Of a stretch of 64,000 nucleotides of DNA, positions 36,230 to 44,441 are shown one piece after another; within the stretch, counting starts at the first letter, position 1, and each line of letters begins with the position of its first letter. A program made the translations under genes and the position numbers. The DNA is from an uncultured Oscillospiraceae bacterium (lineage in GTDB: Bacteria > Bacillota > Clostridia > Oscillospirales > Oscillospiraceae): positions 1-64,000 of the forward strand of contig CANRFT010000009.1 of NCBI GenBank assembly GCA_947629955.1, given 5' to 3'. Under the pieces are notes generated by a model. The model did not search any database. It saw nothing but the letters and a program-made list of their open reading frames with translations, and had not been told where the DNA came from.

Positions 36230-37261
36230 ATGGCAAAGAAAAAACAGGCCCGTCTGAAAAAGGACAGCTCCGGTCTGTCCCGGTTCTTCCGGGGGCTGTA
36301 TATCACCGTGTTCGCCTTTTCACTGGTCATCGTGGTGGGCTATGTGGCCTTCCGCATCTGGGCGCCCGCCCCTGACGTGGACGACCAGGTCGTGTTCCAT
36401 CCCGTCACCGACGACGAGCTGGAGGACCCCGTGGAGGAGCCCACCGCCGCGCCTTCCGCCGAGCCCACCGCGGAACCGGACGGGGTGGTGTTCCACCGGC
36501 GGGACGGAGTGTACACCTGTATGCTCATCGGCTCGGCGGACATAGGCGGCACCGACACCATGATGCTGGGCGTGTTCGACACCAAGGCCAAGACCGCCTC
36601 TCTGATTTCGCTCCCCCGGGACACGGTAGTGCGGGTAAAAGGCAAGGACCGGAAGCTCAACAGCGTGCAGTCCGTGGGCGGCACCAAGCTCCTGGTGGAG
36701 ACCGTCTCCAGGATGCTGGCCGTGCCGGTGGACTACTATGTGGAGGTGGACACAAAGGCCTTCAAGGCCATTGTGGAGGAGATCGGTGGGGTGTACTTCG
36801 ATGTGCCGGTGAATATGAACTATGACGACCCCACCCAAAACCTGCACATCCACATCAAGAAGGGATACCAGCTGCTGAACGGCAGCCAGGCCCTGGGGGT
36901 CATGCGGTGCCGCAACTGCTACGCCAACGCCGACATCGGCCGCACCCAGACCCAGCGGAAATTCCTCGCCGCTCTGGTCAAACAGACCGTCACCCTGTCC
37001 AACGTCACCAAGGTCACCAGCCTCATCAACATCCTGAACACCTATGTGGAGAGCGACATGAAGCTGAGCGACATGGTGTGGTTCGGTACCCAGGCCGTGG
37101 GCATGGATCTGGACACCGCCCTCACCACCGGCGTGCTGGAGGGGGAGTGGTCGAGCCCCTTCTACGAGCTGGACGATGAGCAGGTCCTGGAGCTGGTCAA
37201 CGGCCTGGGCATCTATGAGGAGGAACTGCCGATGGATGTTCTGAACATCTATCACCCGTAA
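36230..37261 (+). CDS. LytR-CpsA-Psr (LCP) family wall-polymer ligase
   Basis: A 343-residue LCP protein. These enzymes attach teichoic acids or capsular glycans to peptidoglycan from the outer face of the membrane. A short basic cytoplasmic tail, one helix (about 25-47) and a Pro/Glu/Ala-rich linker precede the LCP domain (about 95-300). GGTDTMMLGVFD and SLPRDTVVRV match family motifs. In the motif that normally reads GRxxRQ, this protein has GRTQTQ, so the second arginine seems replaced. GGGAGAGAGG precedes the ATG. The following gtrA gene fits a glycan-export theme. Confidence 0.92.
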   Translation: MAKKKQARLKKDSSGLSRFFRGLYITVFAFSLVIVVGYVAFRIWAPAPDVDDQVVFHPVTDDELEDPVEEPTAAPSAEPTAEPDGVVFHRRDGVYTCMLIGSADIGGTDTMMLGVFDTKAKTASLISLPRDTVVRVKGKDRKLNSVQSVGGTKLLVETVSRMLAVPVDYYVEVDTKAFKAIVEEIGGVYFDVPVNMNYDDPTQNLHIHIKKGYQLLNGSQALGVMRCRNCYANADIGRTQTQRKFLAALVKQTVTLSNVTKVTSLINILNTYVESDMKLSDMVWFGTQAVGMDLDTALTTGVLEGEWSSPFYELDDEQVLELVNGLGIYEEELPMDVLNIYHP

Positions 37262-37297
37262 AGGCAGAGCATCATCGCGGAAAAGTGGGTGCGTACC

Positions 37298-37753
37298 ATG
37301 AAAAAACTGCGCGGGCTGTTCGACGCCTCCATGCTGAAATTCCTGCTGGTGGGGGTACTGAACACGCTGGTGGGCTCGGGGATCATGTTCCTCCTGTACA
37401 ATCTGGCGGGCACCCCCTACGAGCTGTCGGTGTGCGCCAACTATGTAGCGGGCGGCGTGGTGAGCTACTTCCTCAACAAGTATTTCACCTTTCAAAACAG
37501 AGAGCGCTCCTGGGCCCAGGTGGCCCGGTTCGTCCTCACGGTGGCGGTGTGCGCCGTTATCGCCTACGGCGTGGCCAAACCGCTGGTGCGCTGGGCGCTG
37601 AGCGGCTTCGGCGTAAAGGTACAGGACAACGCGGCCATGCTGGTGGGCATGTGCCTCTACACCGGGCTCAATTACTTCGGCCAGCGCTTCTTTGCTTTCC
37701 GGGAGGAGGACGGGGGCGACCGGCCGGAGAACAGGGAGGACCTTGAAGGTTAA
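37298..37753 (+). CDS. GtrA-family membrane protein
   Basis: A 151-residue GtrA-like protein with four helices. The opening LKFLLVGVLNTLVGSGIMFLLYNL and the central NYVAGGVVSYFLNKYFTF are diagnostic. GtrA proteins are thought to help flip undecaprenyl-linked sugars during wall or O-antigen glycan modification. A GTG three codons upstream is possible; the ribosome binding site (GTGGGTG) is weak for both. It follows the LCP gene by 36 bp, so the two probably form an operon. The gene ends near a duplicated asnA terminator. Confidence 0.88.
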   Translation: MKKLRGLFDASMLKFLLVGVLNTLVGSGIMFLLYNLAGTPYELSVCANYVAGGVVSYFLNKYFTFQNRERSWAQVARFVLTVAVCAVIAYGVAKPLVRWALSGFGVKVQDNAAMLVGMCLYTGLNYFGQRFFAFREEDGGDRPENREDLEG

Positions 37754-37808
37754 GCCCCGGCGCCCCGGCATGGATAAAGTTCGGGACTGCGCCTTTGACT
37801 GTGAAGCG

Positions 37809-37842
37809 GCGCCGCCCGCCGGAGACCTCCGGCGGGCGGCGC
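37809..37842 (+). terminator. Terminator of gtrA (copy of the asnA terminator)
   Basis: Two 16-base arms, 37809-37824 and 37827-37842, are perfect complements. GCTTTGCGTTTTC follows on the plus strand, a moderate T-run. Confidence 0.7.
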
Positions 37843-37913
37843 TTTGCGTTTTCAATTACAGCAGCATGGACACCCGGCTCTGGCCGATGCCCCCGCCGAT
37901 GGTCAGGGGCAGC
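37809..37913 (-). pseudogene. asnA: Duplicated fragment of the asnA 3' end
   Basis: This stretch repeats the terminator and last codons of asnA found at 39286-39479. The hairpin and TTCAATTACAGCAG (37851-37864) match 39327-39340, and then 49 bp (37865-37913) match 39431-39479 exactly. The 90 bp between them in asnA (39341-39430) are missing, with CAGCAG at both deletion edges. On the minus strand it still encodes LPLTIGGGIGQSRVSMLL and a stop. It has no start and is not expected to be translated. Confidence 0.9.
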
Positions 37914-38003
37914 ACTTCCGGGGGGGGCGGGCCGGAGGTTGACCAAACGGGGAAAATGAGGTAAACTGTCCTATAACAGCATCGTCCGAAAGGAGAGACA
38001 CCA

Positions 38004-38828
38004 GTGAAACGCCGATGGACTGCCCTGCTCCTGCTTTTGTGTGTTCTGCTCCAGCTGACGGCCTGCGGCCCGTCCACCGGGGTGGAGACGCTCGCCCCGA
38101 CTCCCGCCGGAGAGACCGCGCCGGTCGCCACGCCGGAGCCCGCGCCCGAGCCCACGCCCGAACCCACGCCGGAGCCCACTCCCGCCCCCGACTTCGACAC
38201 CTATTTCGACCACGCCCTGTTCGTGGGCGACTCCATCATGGAGGGCATTCGGCAGTACGTGGCCAAGCAGCGGAAGGTGGAGCCCACCCTGGGGGTGGCG
38301 GAGTTCGTGACCTCGGTGGACGGTGTCACCGTGGCGTCTCTGGCCGACGGCGGCGGCTATCGCTACAAAGGCGAGGACCGGCCCCTGGCCAGGATCGTGG
38401 CGGAACTGGCCCCGGACCGCGTCTTCCTGCTGCTGGGACTCAACGATCTGGAGGAGAACACCGCCCCCGTGGTGGAGGATATCACGGGCGATTACCTCCG
38501 GCTCATCCAGCTTGTGCGGGAGGCCGCGCCGGGCGCGGAGGTGATCGTGATGACCAACCCGCCCAAGATCGCCTCCAAATGGCTGCCAAGCTACACCGCC
38601 AACCGGAACTTTGGCAACGAGCTGATCGGGGAGTTCGCGGCGGCGCTGATCCGGATGTGTGAGGACAACGGCATCCCCTGCGTGGACACCCACACCGCCC
38701 TTCAGGGCGAGAACGGCGCCCTGCCCGACGAGTGGTGCCGGGACGGGTTCCTCCACCTGAACGACGCGGGCTCCGCCGTGGCGGTGGAGGCGCTCAACGA
38801 ATTTGCACGGGAGAGGTGCGGCCTATGA
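38004..38828 (+). CDS. SGNH/GDSL-family hydrolase lipoprotein
   Basis: A 274-residue lipoprotein with lipobox LTAC (Cys21 region). A spacer made of repeated EPTP units (about 45-65) precedes an SGNH hydrolase domain. The catalytic serine is in VGDSIMEG, the oxyanion-hole asparagine in LLGLNDLEEN, and the Asp-His pair in DGFLHLND. Such enzymes add or remove acyl groups on wall glycans or sugars. The stop overlaps the DUF4358 start (ATGA). In related bacteria this pair often sits with an MBOAT acyltransferase, which is not present here. Confidence 0.9.
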   Translation: MKRRWTALLLLLCVLLQLTACGPSTGVETLAPTPAGETAPVATPEPAPEPTPEPTPEPTPAPDFDTYFDHALFVGDSIMEGIRQYVAKQRKVEPTLGVAEFVTSVDGVTVASLADGGGYRYKGEDRPLARIVAELAPDRVFLLLGLNDLEENTAPVVEDITGDYLRLIQLVREAAPGAEVIVMTNPPKIASKWLPSYTANRNFGNELIGEFAAALIRMCEDNGIPCVDTHTALQGENGALPDEWCRDGFLHLNDAGSAVAVEALNEFARERCGL

Positions 38829-39280
38829 GACGGATCACAGCCCTCGCGGCGGCGCTGCTCCTGCTGCTGGCCGCCTGTACCCCTCAGTCCCGGGAACTGC
38901 CCCAGCCCGCCGAGCTGTTCGGGGAACTCCGGGCGGAGGCGGGGCTGGACGGCATGGTGGACGTGGCCGCCAACCTGCTGGAGGCCAACACCGGCATCAG
39001 CCCGGAGAACTACACCGCCGCCGCATACTATATCCCGGAGGCCAGCACCGCCCCGGATGAGATCGTCATCCTCCGGGCGGCGGACCGGGCCGCCGCGGAG
39101 CGTATCAAGGAGAAATTGGAGGATTACCTGGACTACCGGATCGAGGCGGCACAGACCTATCTGACGGAACATATGCCGGTGCTGCAAAAAGCGGTGGTCC
39201 GGACGGACGGCCTCACCGTCTCGCTGATCATCTCCCAGCGAGTGGAGGACATCGTAAAGGTCTATGACGATTACAGCTAA
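38825..39280 (+). CDS. DUF4358-domain lipoprotein
   Basis: A 151-residue lipoprotein with signal peptide and lipobox LAAC. The mature part matches the DUF4358 layout: ENYTAAAYYIPEASTAPDEIVILRA, then a helical REKLEDYLDYRIEAAQTYL-type segment. The function of this domain is not known; it is common next to SGNH hydrolases and membrane O-acyltransferases in Clostridia. Translation is coupled to the SGNH gene by a four-base overlap. Both lie between two copies of the asnA 3' end. Confidence 0.85.
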   Translation: MRRITALAAALLLLLAACTPQSRELPQPAELFGELRAEAGLDGMVDVAANLLEANTGISPENYTAAAYYIPEASTAPDEIVILRAADRAAAERIKEKLEDYLDYRIEAAQTYLTEHMPVLQKAVVRTDGLTVSLIISQRVEDIVKVYDDYS

Positions 39281-39285
39281 AAAGA

Positions 39286-39317
39286 CGCCGCCCGCCGGAG
39301 ACCTCCGGCGGGCGGCG
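39286..39317. terminator. asnA: Terminator between DUF4358 and asnA
   Basis: CGCCGCCCGCCGGAG (39286-39300) pairs with 39303-39317. The minus-strand side has TCTTTTT, a good T-run for asnA; the plus side is weaker. Confidence 0.8.
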
Positions 39318-39331
39318 CTTCTCGTGTTCAA

Positions 39332-40345
39332 TTACAGCAGGATGACGCCCGCCTCTTTACAGGCCTCGATGGTCTGGGGGTCCCAGATGGACGCCTGCAC
39401 CTCGCCGATGTGGGCCTTGCCCAGCAGCAGCATGGACACCCGGCTCTGGCCGATGCCCCCGCCGATGGTCAGGGGCAGCTCCCCGGCCAGCAGGGCCTTG
39501 TGGAAGGGCAGCTCCCGGCGGTAGTCGCACCCGGCGATGGTCAGCTGCTTGTCCAGGGACTCGGGGCTCACCCGGATGCCCATGGAGGAGATCTCAAAGG
39601 CGTGGCCCAGCACACTGTTCCAGATGAGGATGTCCCCGTTGAGGGACCAGTCGTCGTAGTCGGGGGCCCGGCCGTCGTGGGGCTTGCCGGACTTCAGCGC
39701 CCCGCCGATGCCCATGACGAAGGTGGTGGGGTGGTCCTTCACCCAGGCGTCCTCCCGCTCCTTGGGGGACAGGTCGGGCCAGCGGTCCTCCAGCTCCTGG
39801 GCGGTGACGAAGGACACCTCCCGGTCGATGACGGGCAGGGGGGTGAGCTGGGGGAAGACGGAGCGCAGGGTGGCCTGGGTGTCGGCCAGGGCGCCCACGA
39901 TGGTGTTCACCACGCCCTTTAAGTAATCGGTGTTCCGGTCCCGGGGGGCGATGACCTTCTCCCAGTCCCACTGGTCCACGTAGACCGAGTGGAGATTGTC
40001 CAGCTCTTCGTCCCGGCGGATGGCGTTCATGTCGGTGTAGAGGCCCTCGCCCACGGAGAACTGGTAGCGGTGGAGGGCCATCCGCTTCCACTTGGCCAGG
40101 GAGTGGACCACCTGGGCGTCCCGGCCGGCGTCGGGCACGTCGAAGGACACGGGCCGCTCCACGCCGTTCAGGTCGTCGTTCAGTCCGGTGGAGGCCTCCA
40201 CGAACAGGGGGGCGGACACCCGGCGCAGGTTCAGCGCCCCGCCCAGGTGGTCCTCAAACAGCCGCTTCAAAAGGCCGATGGCCTTCTGGGTATCATACAG
40301 GTTCAGCCGGGGGGCGTACCCCTCTGGGATGACGGTATTCAGCAT
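39332..40345 (-). CDS. asnA: Aspartate-ammonia ligase (AsnA)
   Basis: A 337-residue ammonia-dependent asparagine synthetase, related to class II aminoacyl-tRNA synthetases. It makes asparagine from aspartate, ammonia and ATP. Conserved segments include VSAPLFVEASTGLNDDLNG, VVHSLAKWKR and the class II motif 3 region GGGIGQSRVSM. AAAGGAG lies nine bases before the ATG at 40345; a GTG one codon earlier is possible. A truncated second copy of its 3' end lies 1.5 kb away at 37809. Confidence 0.96.
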   Translation of the reverse strand: MLNTVIPEGYAPRLNLYDTQKAIGLLKRLFEDHLGGALNLRRVSAPLFVEASTGLNDDLNGVERPVSFDVPDAGRDAQVVHSLAKWKRMALHRYQFSVGEGLYTDMNAIRRDEELDNLHSVYVDQWDWEKVIAPRDRNTDYLKGVVNTIVGALADTQATLRSVFPQLTPLPVIDREVSFVTAQELEDRWPDLSPKEREDAWVKDHPTTFVMGIGGALKSGKPHDGRAPDYDDWSLNGDILIWNSVLGHAFEISSMGIRVSPESLDKQLTIAGCDYRRELPFHKALLAGELPLTIGGGIGQSRVSMLLLGKAHIGEVQASIWDPQTIEACKEAGVILL

Positions 40346-40390
40346 CACGCATTACTCCTTTGCCGCTTGTTCGCGGGGAACATGGGCCAT

Positions 40391-40419
40391 ATTATAGCCC
40401 AGCCGGGGGAAAAATGCAA
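40391..40419 (-). promoter_or_regulatory. asnA: Promoter of asnA
   Basis: TTGCAT (40414-40419), a 17-bp spacer and TATAAT (40391-40396) on the minus strand. Confidence 0.65.
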
Positions 40420-40485
40420 GTCCAATTTGCGATTCCTGCAAAATTTCCGCCCGCCGCCCGAACGGAAGAAAAATGTAAATTGTAT

Positions 40486-40514
40486 TTGTTTTTCCGGCGG
40501 GACAATGATATAAT
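40486..40514 (+). promoter_or_regulatory. Promoter of the M29 aminopeptidase gene
   Basis: TTGTTT (40486-40491), a 17-bp spacer and TATAAT (40509-40514), 36 bp before the start codon. Confidence 0.6.
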
Positions 40515-40550
40515 AGCGGATAAGAAAAAACAGCAAAGGATGATCCTCAT

Positions 40551-41792
40551 ATGGTCCAGGATTTTGACGCCAAACTGAAAGAATTTGCCCACCTGCTGAT
40601 CGACGTGGGGCTGAACGTTCAGCCGGGGCAGACCCCCCGTATCGAGGGCTTCGTGGAGGCCGCGCCGCTGGTGCGGCTGTGTGTGGAGGCCTGCTACGAC
40701 CGGGGGGCCCGGAACGTTGTCGCCGACTGGGGGGACGACTTTGTCACCCGGCAGCAGTTCCTCCGGGCGGACGCGGCCGTGTTCTCCGAGTACCCCAGCT
40801 ATATGAAGGCCAAGGTGGACTGGCTGCTGGAGAACCAGTGTCCAAGGCTGTCCATCGCAGGCTCCAACCCGGAGCTGCTGAAAGGGGTGGATCCGGCCCG
40901 GATGCAGGCCCGCCGCCGGGTGGCCGGCGCCGCCACCAAGGAATACTTTGACGCCATGATGGCCAACCGGTTCCAGTGGTGCGTGGGCTCCTATCCCACT
41001 CCCGCCTGGGCCAAAAAGGTGTTCCCCGATCTGCCGGAGGACGAGGCCCTGGACGCCCTGTGGGACGCGATGTTCTCCGTGTGCCGCATCACCGGGGACG
41101 GCAAGGCGGTGGAGCGCTGGCAGGCCCACATGGAGGCCACCACCCGCCGGGCGAAGATCTTGAACGACTACAACTTCAAGTTCCTCCGCTACTCCAACTC
41201 CCTGGGCACCGATTTGACCATCGAACTGCCTGAGGACCACATCTGGGCCGGGGCCTGCGACCATACCCCCGAGGGGGTCCGGTTCGTGCCCAATATGCCC
41301 ACGGAGGAGATCTTCACCGCCCCCAAATGGGACGGGGTCAATGGCCGGGTGTACGCCGCCCTGCCCCTGGCCCTCGACGGCAGCCTGGTGAAGGACTTCT
41401 GGATGGACTTCAAGGACGGCCGCATCGTGGATGTCCACGCGGAGGAGGGGGAGGAGCAGCTGCGCGCCTCCATCGACACCGACGAGGGCTCTCGCTGCCT
41501 GGGCGAGGTGGCCCTGGTCCAGTACGACTCCCCCATCCGCAACACCGGCCTGCTGTTCTACGAGACCCTGTTCGACGAGAACGCCTCCTGCCATCTGGCC
41601 TACGGGGCCGCCTATCCCGAGTGCATCCGGGGCGGCAATGATATGAGCGAGGAGGAGCAGAAGGCCGCCGGGCTCAATCAGTCCATGAACCACGTGGACT
41701 TCATGGTGGGCACGGAGGATCTGTCTATCGTGGGCGTCACCCACGAGGGCGCGGAGATCCCGGTCTTTGTCAATGGCAACTTTGCGTTTTGA
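40551..41792 (+). CDS. M29-family aminopeptidase
   Basis: A 413-residue metallo-aminopeptidase of the AmpS/PepS (thermophilic M29) family. It removes N-terminal residues from peptides in the cytoplasm. Family features include RYSNSLGTDLTIELPEDHIW, the metal-binding glutamates in NMPTEEIFTAP and FYETLFDENASCHLAYG, and the late NHVDFMVGT histidine and aspartate. AAGGATGATCCTCAT precedes the ATG. The phosphoglucomutase gene follows 31 bp later and may share the transcript. Confidence 0.94.
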   Translation: MVQDFDAKLKEFAHLLIDVGLNVQPGQTPRIEGFVEAAPLVRLCVEACYDRGARNVVADWGDDFVTRQQFLRADAAVFSEYPSYMKAKVDWLLENQCPRLSIAGSNPELLKGVDPARMQARRRVAGAATKEYFDAMMANRFQWCVGSYPTPAWAKKVFPDLPEDEALDALWDAMFSVCRITGDGKAVERWQAHMEATTRRAKILNDYNFKFLRYSNSLGTDLTIELPEDHIWAGACDHTPEGVRFVPNMPTEEIFTAPKWDGVNGRVYAALPLALDGSLVKDFWMDFKDGRIVDVHAEEGEEQLRASIDTDEGSRCLGEVALVQYDSPIRNTGLLFYETLFDENASCHLAYGAAYPECIRGGNDMSEEEQKAAGLNQSMNHVDFMVGTEDLSIVGVTHEGAEIPVFVNGNFAF

Positions 41793-41823
41793 CGCTAAAA
41801 TATAAATATTGGAGGTTTTTTCT

Positions 41824-43551
41824 ATGGATTACAAACAGGCATATCAACACTGGCTCAGATCCCCCGCCCTGTCCGCCGCCGAGAAGGCCGAACTGGAGGC
41901 CATCAAGGGCGACGACAAGGAGATCGAGTCCCGGTTCTTCTCCCAGCTGGAGTTCGGCACCGCCGGCCTCCGGGGCACCATGGGGGTGGGCCTGTACCGG
42001 ATGAACGTCCACGTCATCCGCCACGCCACCCAGGCCTTCGCCGAGGTCATCCTGGCCGAGGGCCCCGAGGCCGTGGCCAAGGGCATCGCGGTGTGCTACG
42101 ACTGCCGCAACAACTCCGAGCTGTTCGCCCGGGAGGCCGCCTGCGTCATGGCGGGCAACGGCATCCCCGTCCGGCTGTTCGAGTCTCTGCGCCCCACCCC
42201 TGAGTTGTCCTTTGCCATCCGGGAGTATGGCTGCACCGCTGGCATCAACATCACCGCCAGCCACAACCCCAAGGAGTACAACGGCTACAAGGTCTACTGG
42301 TCCGACGGGGCCCAGCTGCCTCCCAAGCACGCCGACGAGGTGGCCCGCAGGATGACCGAGCTGGACGTGTTCGACTGCGTCAAGACCGTGGACTATGACG
42401 CCGCCCTTGCCGACGGCAGGATCGTCCTCATGGGGGAGGAGACCGACGAGAAGTTCCTGGCCAACGTGATGGAGCAGGTCAACGACAGGGCGGCGGTGGA
42501 GAAGGTGGCCGACACCTTCAAGATGGTGTACACCCCCTTCCACGGCACCGGCCACAAGCTCATTCCCGAGGCGTTGAAGCGCCTGGGCATGAAGCACGTG
42601 ATCTGCGTGCCCGAGCAGATGGTCATCGACGGCAACTTCCCCACCGTGGCCTCCCCCAACCCGGAGAACCCCGAGGGCTTCTATCTGGCGGTGGACCTGG
42701 CCAAGGCCAACGGCGCCGACTTCATCCTGGGCTCCGACCCCGACGCCGACCGGGTGGGCCTGATGGTCAAGACCAAAGGCGGCGAGTACAAGGTGCTCAC
42801 CGGCAACCAGACCGGCGTGCTGTTGCTGGACTACCTCATCGGCGCCAAGAAGCGCACCGGCAAGATGCCCGCGCATCCCGTGGCCCTGAAGTCCATCGTC
42901 TCCACCGAGATGGCCCGGAAGGTGGCCGAGGACAACGGCGTGGACTTCTATGACACCTTCACCGGCTTCAAGTTCCTGGCCCAGAAGAAGGACCAGCTGG
43001 AGGGGTCCGGCCAGGGCACCGTCATCATGTCCTTCGAGGAGTCCTACGGCTACATGCTGGGCGACTACGTCCGGGACAAGGACGCCGTCACCGCCGCGGT
43101 GGCCATGACCGAGATGGCTGCCTGGTATTACGGGCAGGGCATGACCCTGGCCGACGCCATGGAGGCCCTCTATACCAAGTACGGCGACTTCCAGGAGAAG
43201 ACCCTGAACCTGGTGATGCCCGGCCTGGACGGCCTGAAGAAGATGGCCGCCCTGATGGCGGATCTGCGGGCCAAGCCCCCTGTGGAGATCGCCGGCGTGG
43301 CCGTGGCCCAGCAGAAGGACTACAAGGACGGCAGCCTGGTGGACGTGGCTACCGGCACCCGGTCCCAGATGGAGCTGTCCGGCTCCAACGTGCTGTCCTA
43401 CGTCCTGACCGACGGCACCACTGTCATCGTCCGGCCCTCTGGTACCGAGCCCAAGGTGAAGGTGTACATCCTCACCCGGGGCGACAGCCAGGCCGACTGC
43501 GCCGGAAAGGTCGCCAAGTACACCGCCTGGGCAGAGACCTTAAAGAACTAA
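41824..43551 (+). CDS. Phosphoglucomutase/phosphomannomutase
   Basis: A 575-residue alpha-D-phosphohexomutase, which interconverts hexose-1- and hexose-6-phosphates. The active-site phosphoserine is in NITASHNPKEYNGYKVYW, the metal loop in GSDPDADRVGL, the sugar loop in FEESYGYMLG and the phosphate loop in RPSGTEPKVKVY. The length fits the PgcA type used by Firmicutes for UDP-glucose supply. I start at ATG 41824 with TTGGAGG; 41809 has no site. It links glycogen breakdown (glgP and malQ nearby) to glycolysis and nucleotide sugars. Confidence 0.96.
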   Translation: MDYKQAYQHWLRSPALSAAEKAELEAIKGDDKEIESRFFSQLEFGTAGLRGTMGVGLYRMNVHVIRHATQAFAEVILAEGPEAVAKGIAVCYDCRNNSELFAREAACVMAGNGIPVRLFESLRPTPELSFAIREYGCTAGINITASHNPKEYNGYKVYWSDGAQLPPKHADEVARRMTELDVFDCVKTVDYDAALADGRIVLMGEETDEKFLANVMEQVNDRAAVEKVADTFKMVYTPFHGTGHKLIPEALKRLGMKHVICVPEQMVIDGNFPTVASPNPENPEGFYLAVDLAKANGADFILGSDPDADRVGLMVKTKGGEYKVLTGNQTGVLLLDYLIGAKKRTGKMPAHPVALKSIVSTEMARKVAEDNGVDFYDTFTGFKFLAQKKDQLEGSGQGTVIMSFEESYGYMLGDYVRDKDAVTAAVAMTEMAAWYYGQGMTLADAMEALYTKYGDFQEKTLNLVMPGLDGLKKMAALMADLRAKPPVEIAGVAVAQQKDYKDGSLVDVATGTRSQMELSGSNVLSYVLTDGTTVIVRPSGTEPKVKVYILTRGDSQADCAGKVAKYTAWAETLKN

Positions 43552-43566
43552 AGTCCCTACATACAG

Positions 43567-43599
43567 AGCGGCCCCCGCCGGCAGGCGGGGGGCCGCTTT
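43567..43599. terminator. Terminator after the phosphoglucomutase gene
   Basis: AGCGGCCCCCGCC pairs with GGCGGGGGGCCGCT with one bulge. CTTTG follows on the plus strand. The AIM24-like gene is convergent. Confidence 0.75.
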
Positions 43600-43608
43600 G
43601 TCAGGTGC

Positions 43609-44286
43609 TTAGTTACTGGAGGGCAGCAGCCGGGCGATGGCCCCGGCGAAGTTGCTGATGGGCATGGTCTGGAGCCACACACGGCCCGGACCGGTGACCA
43701 CCGTGTTGAACAGCCCCTCGCCGCCGAACAGCACGTTCTTCACGCCCTTTACGGTCTGCACGTCCACCGAACAGGAGGCGTCCATCATGGCCAGGTTGCC
43801 GGTGTCCACCACGATGGACTGCCCCGGCTGAAGATCGTACTGGACCACCGAGCCGTCGATCTCCACGAAGGCGGTGCCCCGGCCGGACAGCTTTTGGAGG
43901 ATGAAGCCCTCGCCGCCGAAGAAGCCCGCCATCCCCTTTTTCTGGAAGAAAATAGACAGCTCTACCGACCGCTCAGAGGCCAGGAAGCCGGATTTCTGCA
44001 CCACCATGGGCCGGCTGGGGTCCACGTCGATGGGCATGATGGAGCCGGGGAAGCTGGAGGCGAAGGCGATCATGCCGGGGCCGCCCTGGGCGGTGTAGAT
44101 GTTCTGGAAGATGGACTCGCCGGAGAACATCCGGCCAAAGGCCTTGCCCAGACCGCCGGCGGTGGTCTGCATATTCATGTTGGGGGACATCCAGCACATG
44201 GAGCCCTTTTCGGTGATCATGGACTCGCCAGCCTCCACGTCGCAGATGACGACGGGCATGGGGTCGCCGGTGATGTTATAGCGCAT
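43609..44286 (-). CDS. AIM24-like (TIGR00266 family) protein
   Basis: A 225-residue beta-rich protein of the TIGR00266/AIM24 family, with repeated strand motifs such as ESMITEKGSMCWMSPN and GGEGFILQKLSGRGTAFVEI. These proteins form trimeric beta-prism shells; bacterial roles are poorly known. Glycine and hydrophobic content is high but there is no membrane helix. AGGGAGGAATCACT precedes the ATG. Its promoter carries a perfect inverted repeat, so expression is likely controlled. Confidence 0.88.
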   Translation of the reverse strand: MRYNITGDPMPVVICDVEAGESMITEKGSMCWMSPNMNMQTTAGGLGKAFGRMFSGESIFQNIYTAQGGPGMIAFASSFPGSIMPIDVDPSRPMVVQKSGFLASERSVELSIFFQKKGMAGFFGGEGFILQKLSGRGTAFVEIDGSVVQYDLQPGQSIVVDTGNLAMMDASCSVDVQTVKGVKNVLFGGEGLFNTVVTGPGRVWLQTMPISNFAGAIARLLPSSN

Positions 44287-44342
44287 AGTGATTCCTCCCT
44301 GTTCTATTTCGTCTCCGCCGTGGAAACAGCGGGGCTAAGGAA

Positions 44343-44371
44343 ATTATATGCAATCCATGGCCGGATTGCAA
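44343..44371 (-). promoter_or_regulatory. Promoter of the AIM24-like gene with spacer operator
   Basis: TTGCAA (44366-44371), a 17-bp spacer and TATAAT (44343-44348). TGCAATCC (44349-44356) and GGATTGCA (44363-44370) are perfect inverted arms with a 6-base centre that fills the spacer, so a repressor bound there would block polymerase. Confidence 0.7.
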
Positions 44372-44403
44372 GAGAGAGGACCCGAAAAACAGAAATAGGA
44401 CGC

Positions 44404-44435
44404 AAAAAACCGCCCCGCCGTTCCCGGCGGGGCGG
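44404..44435 (-). terminator. glgP: Terminator of glgP
   Basis: On the minus strand CCGCCCCGCCG and its complement (44410-44435) close a GGAA tetraloop. TTTTTT (44404-44409) follows. Confidence 0.92.
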
Positions 44436-44441
44436 CCTGCG

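Noticed and set aside
37856..38200. Minus-strand open frame of 114 codons over the start of the SGNH gene
   Set aside because: It only joins an antisense shadow of the SGNH gene to the asnA remnant; no start signal.
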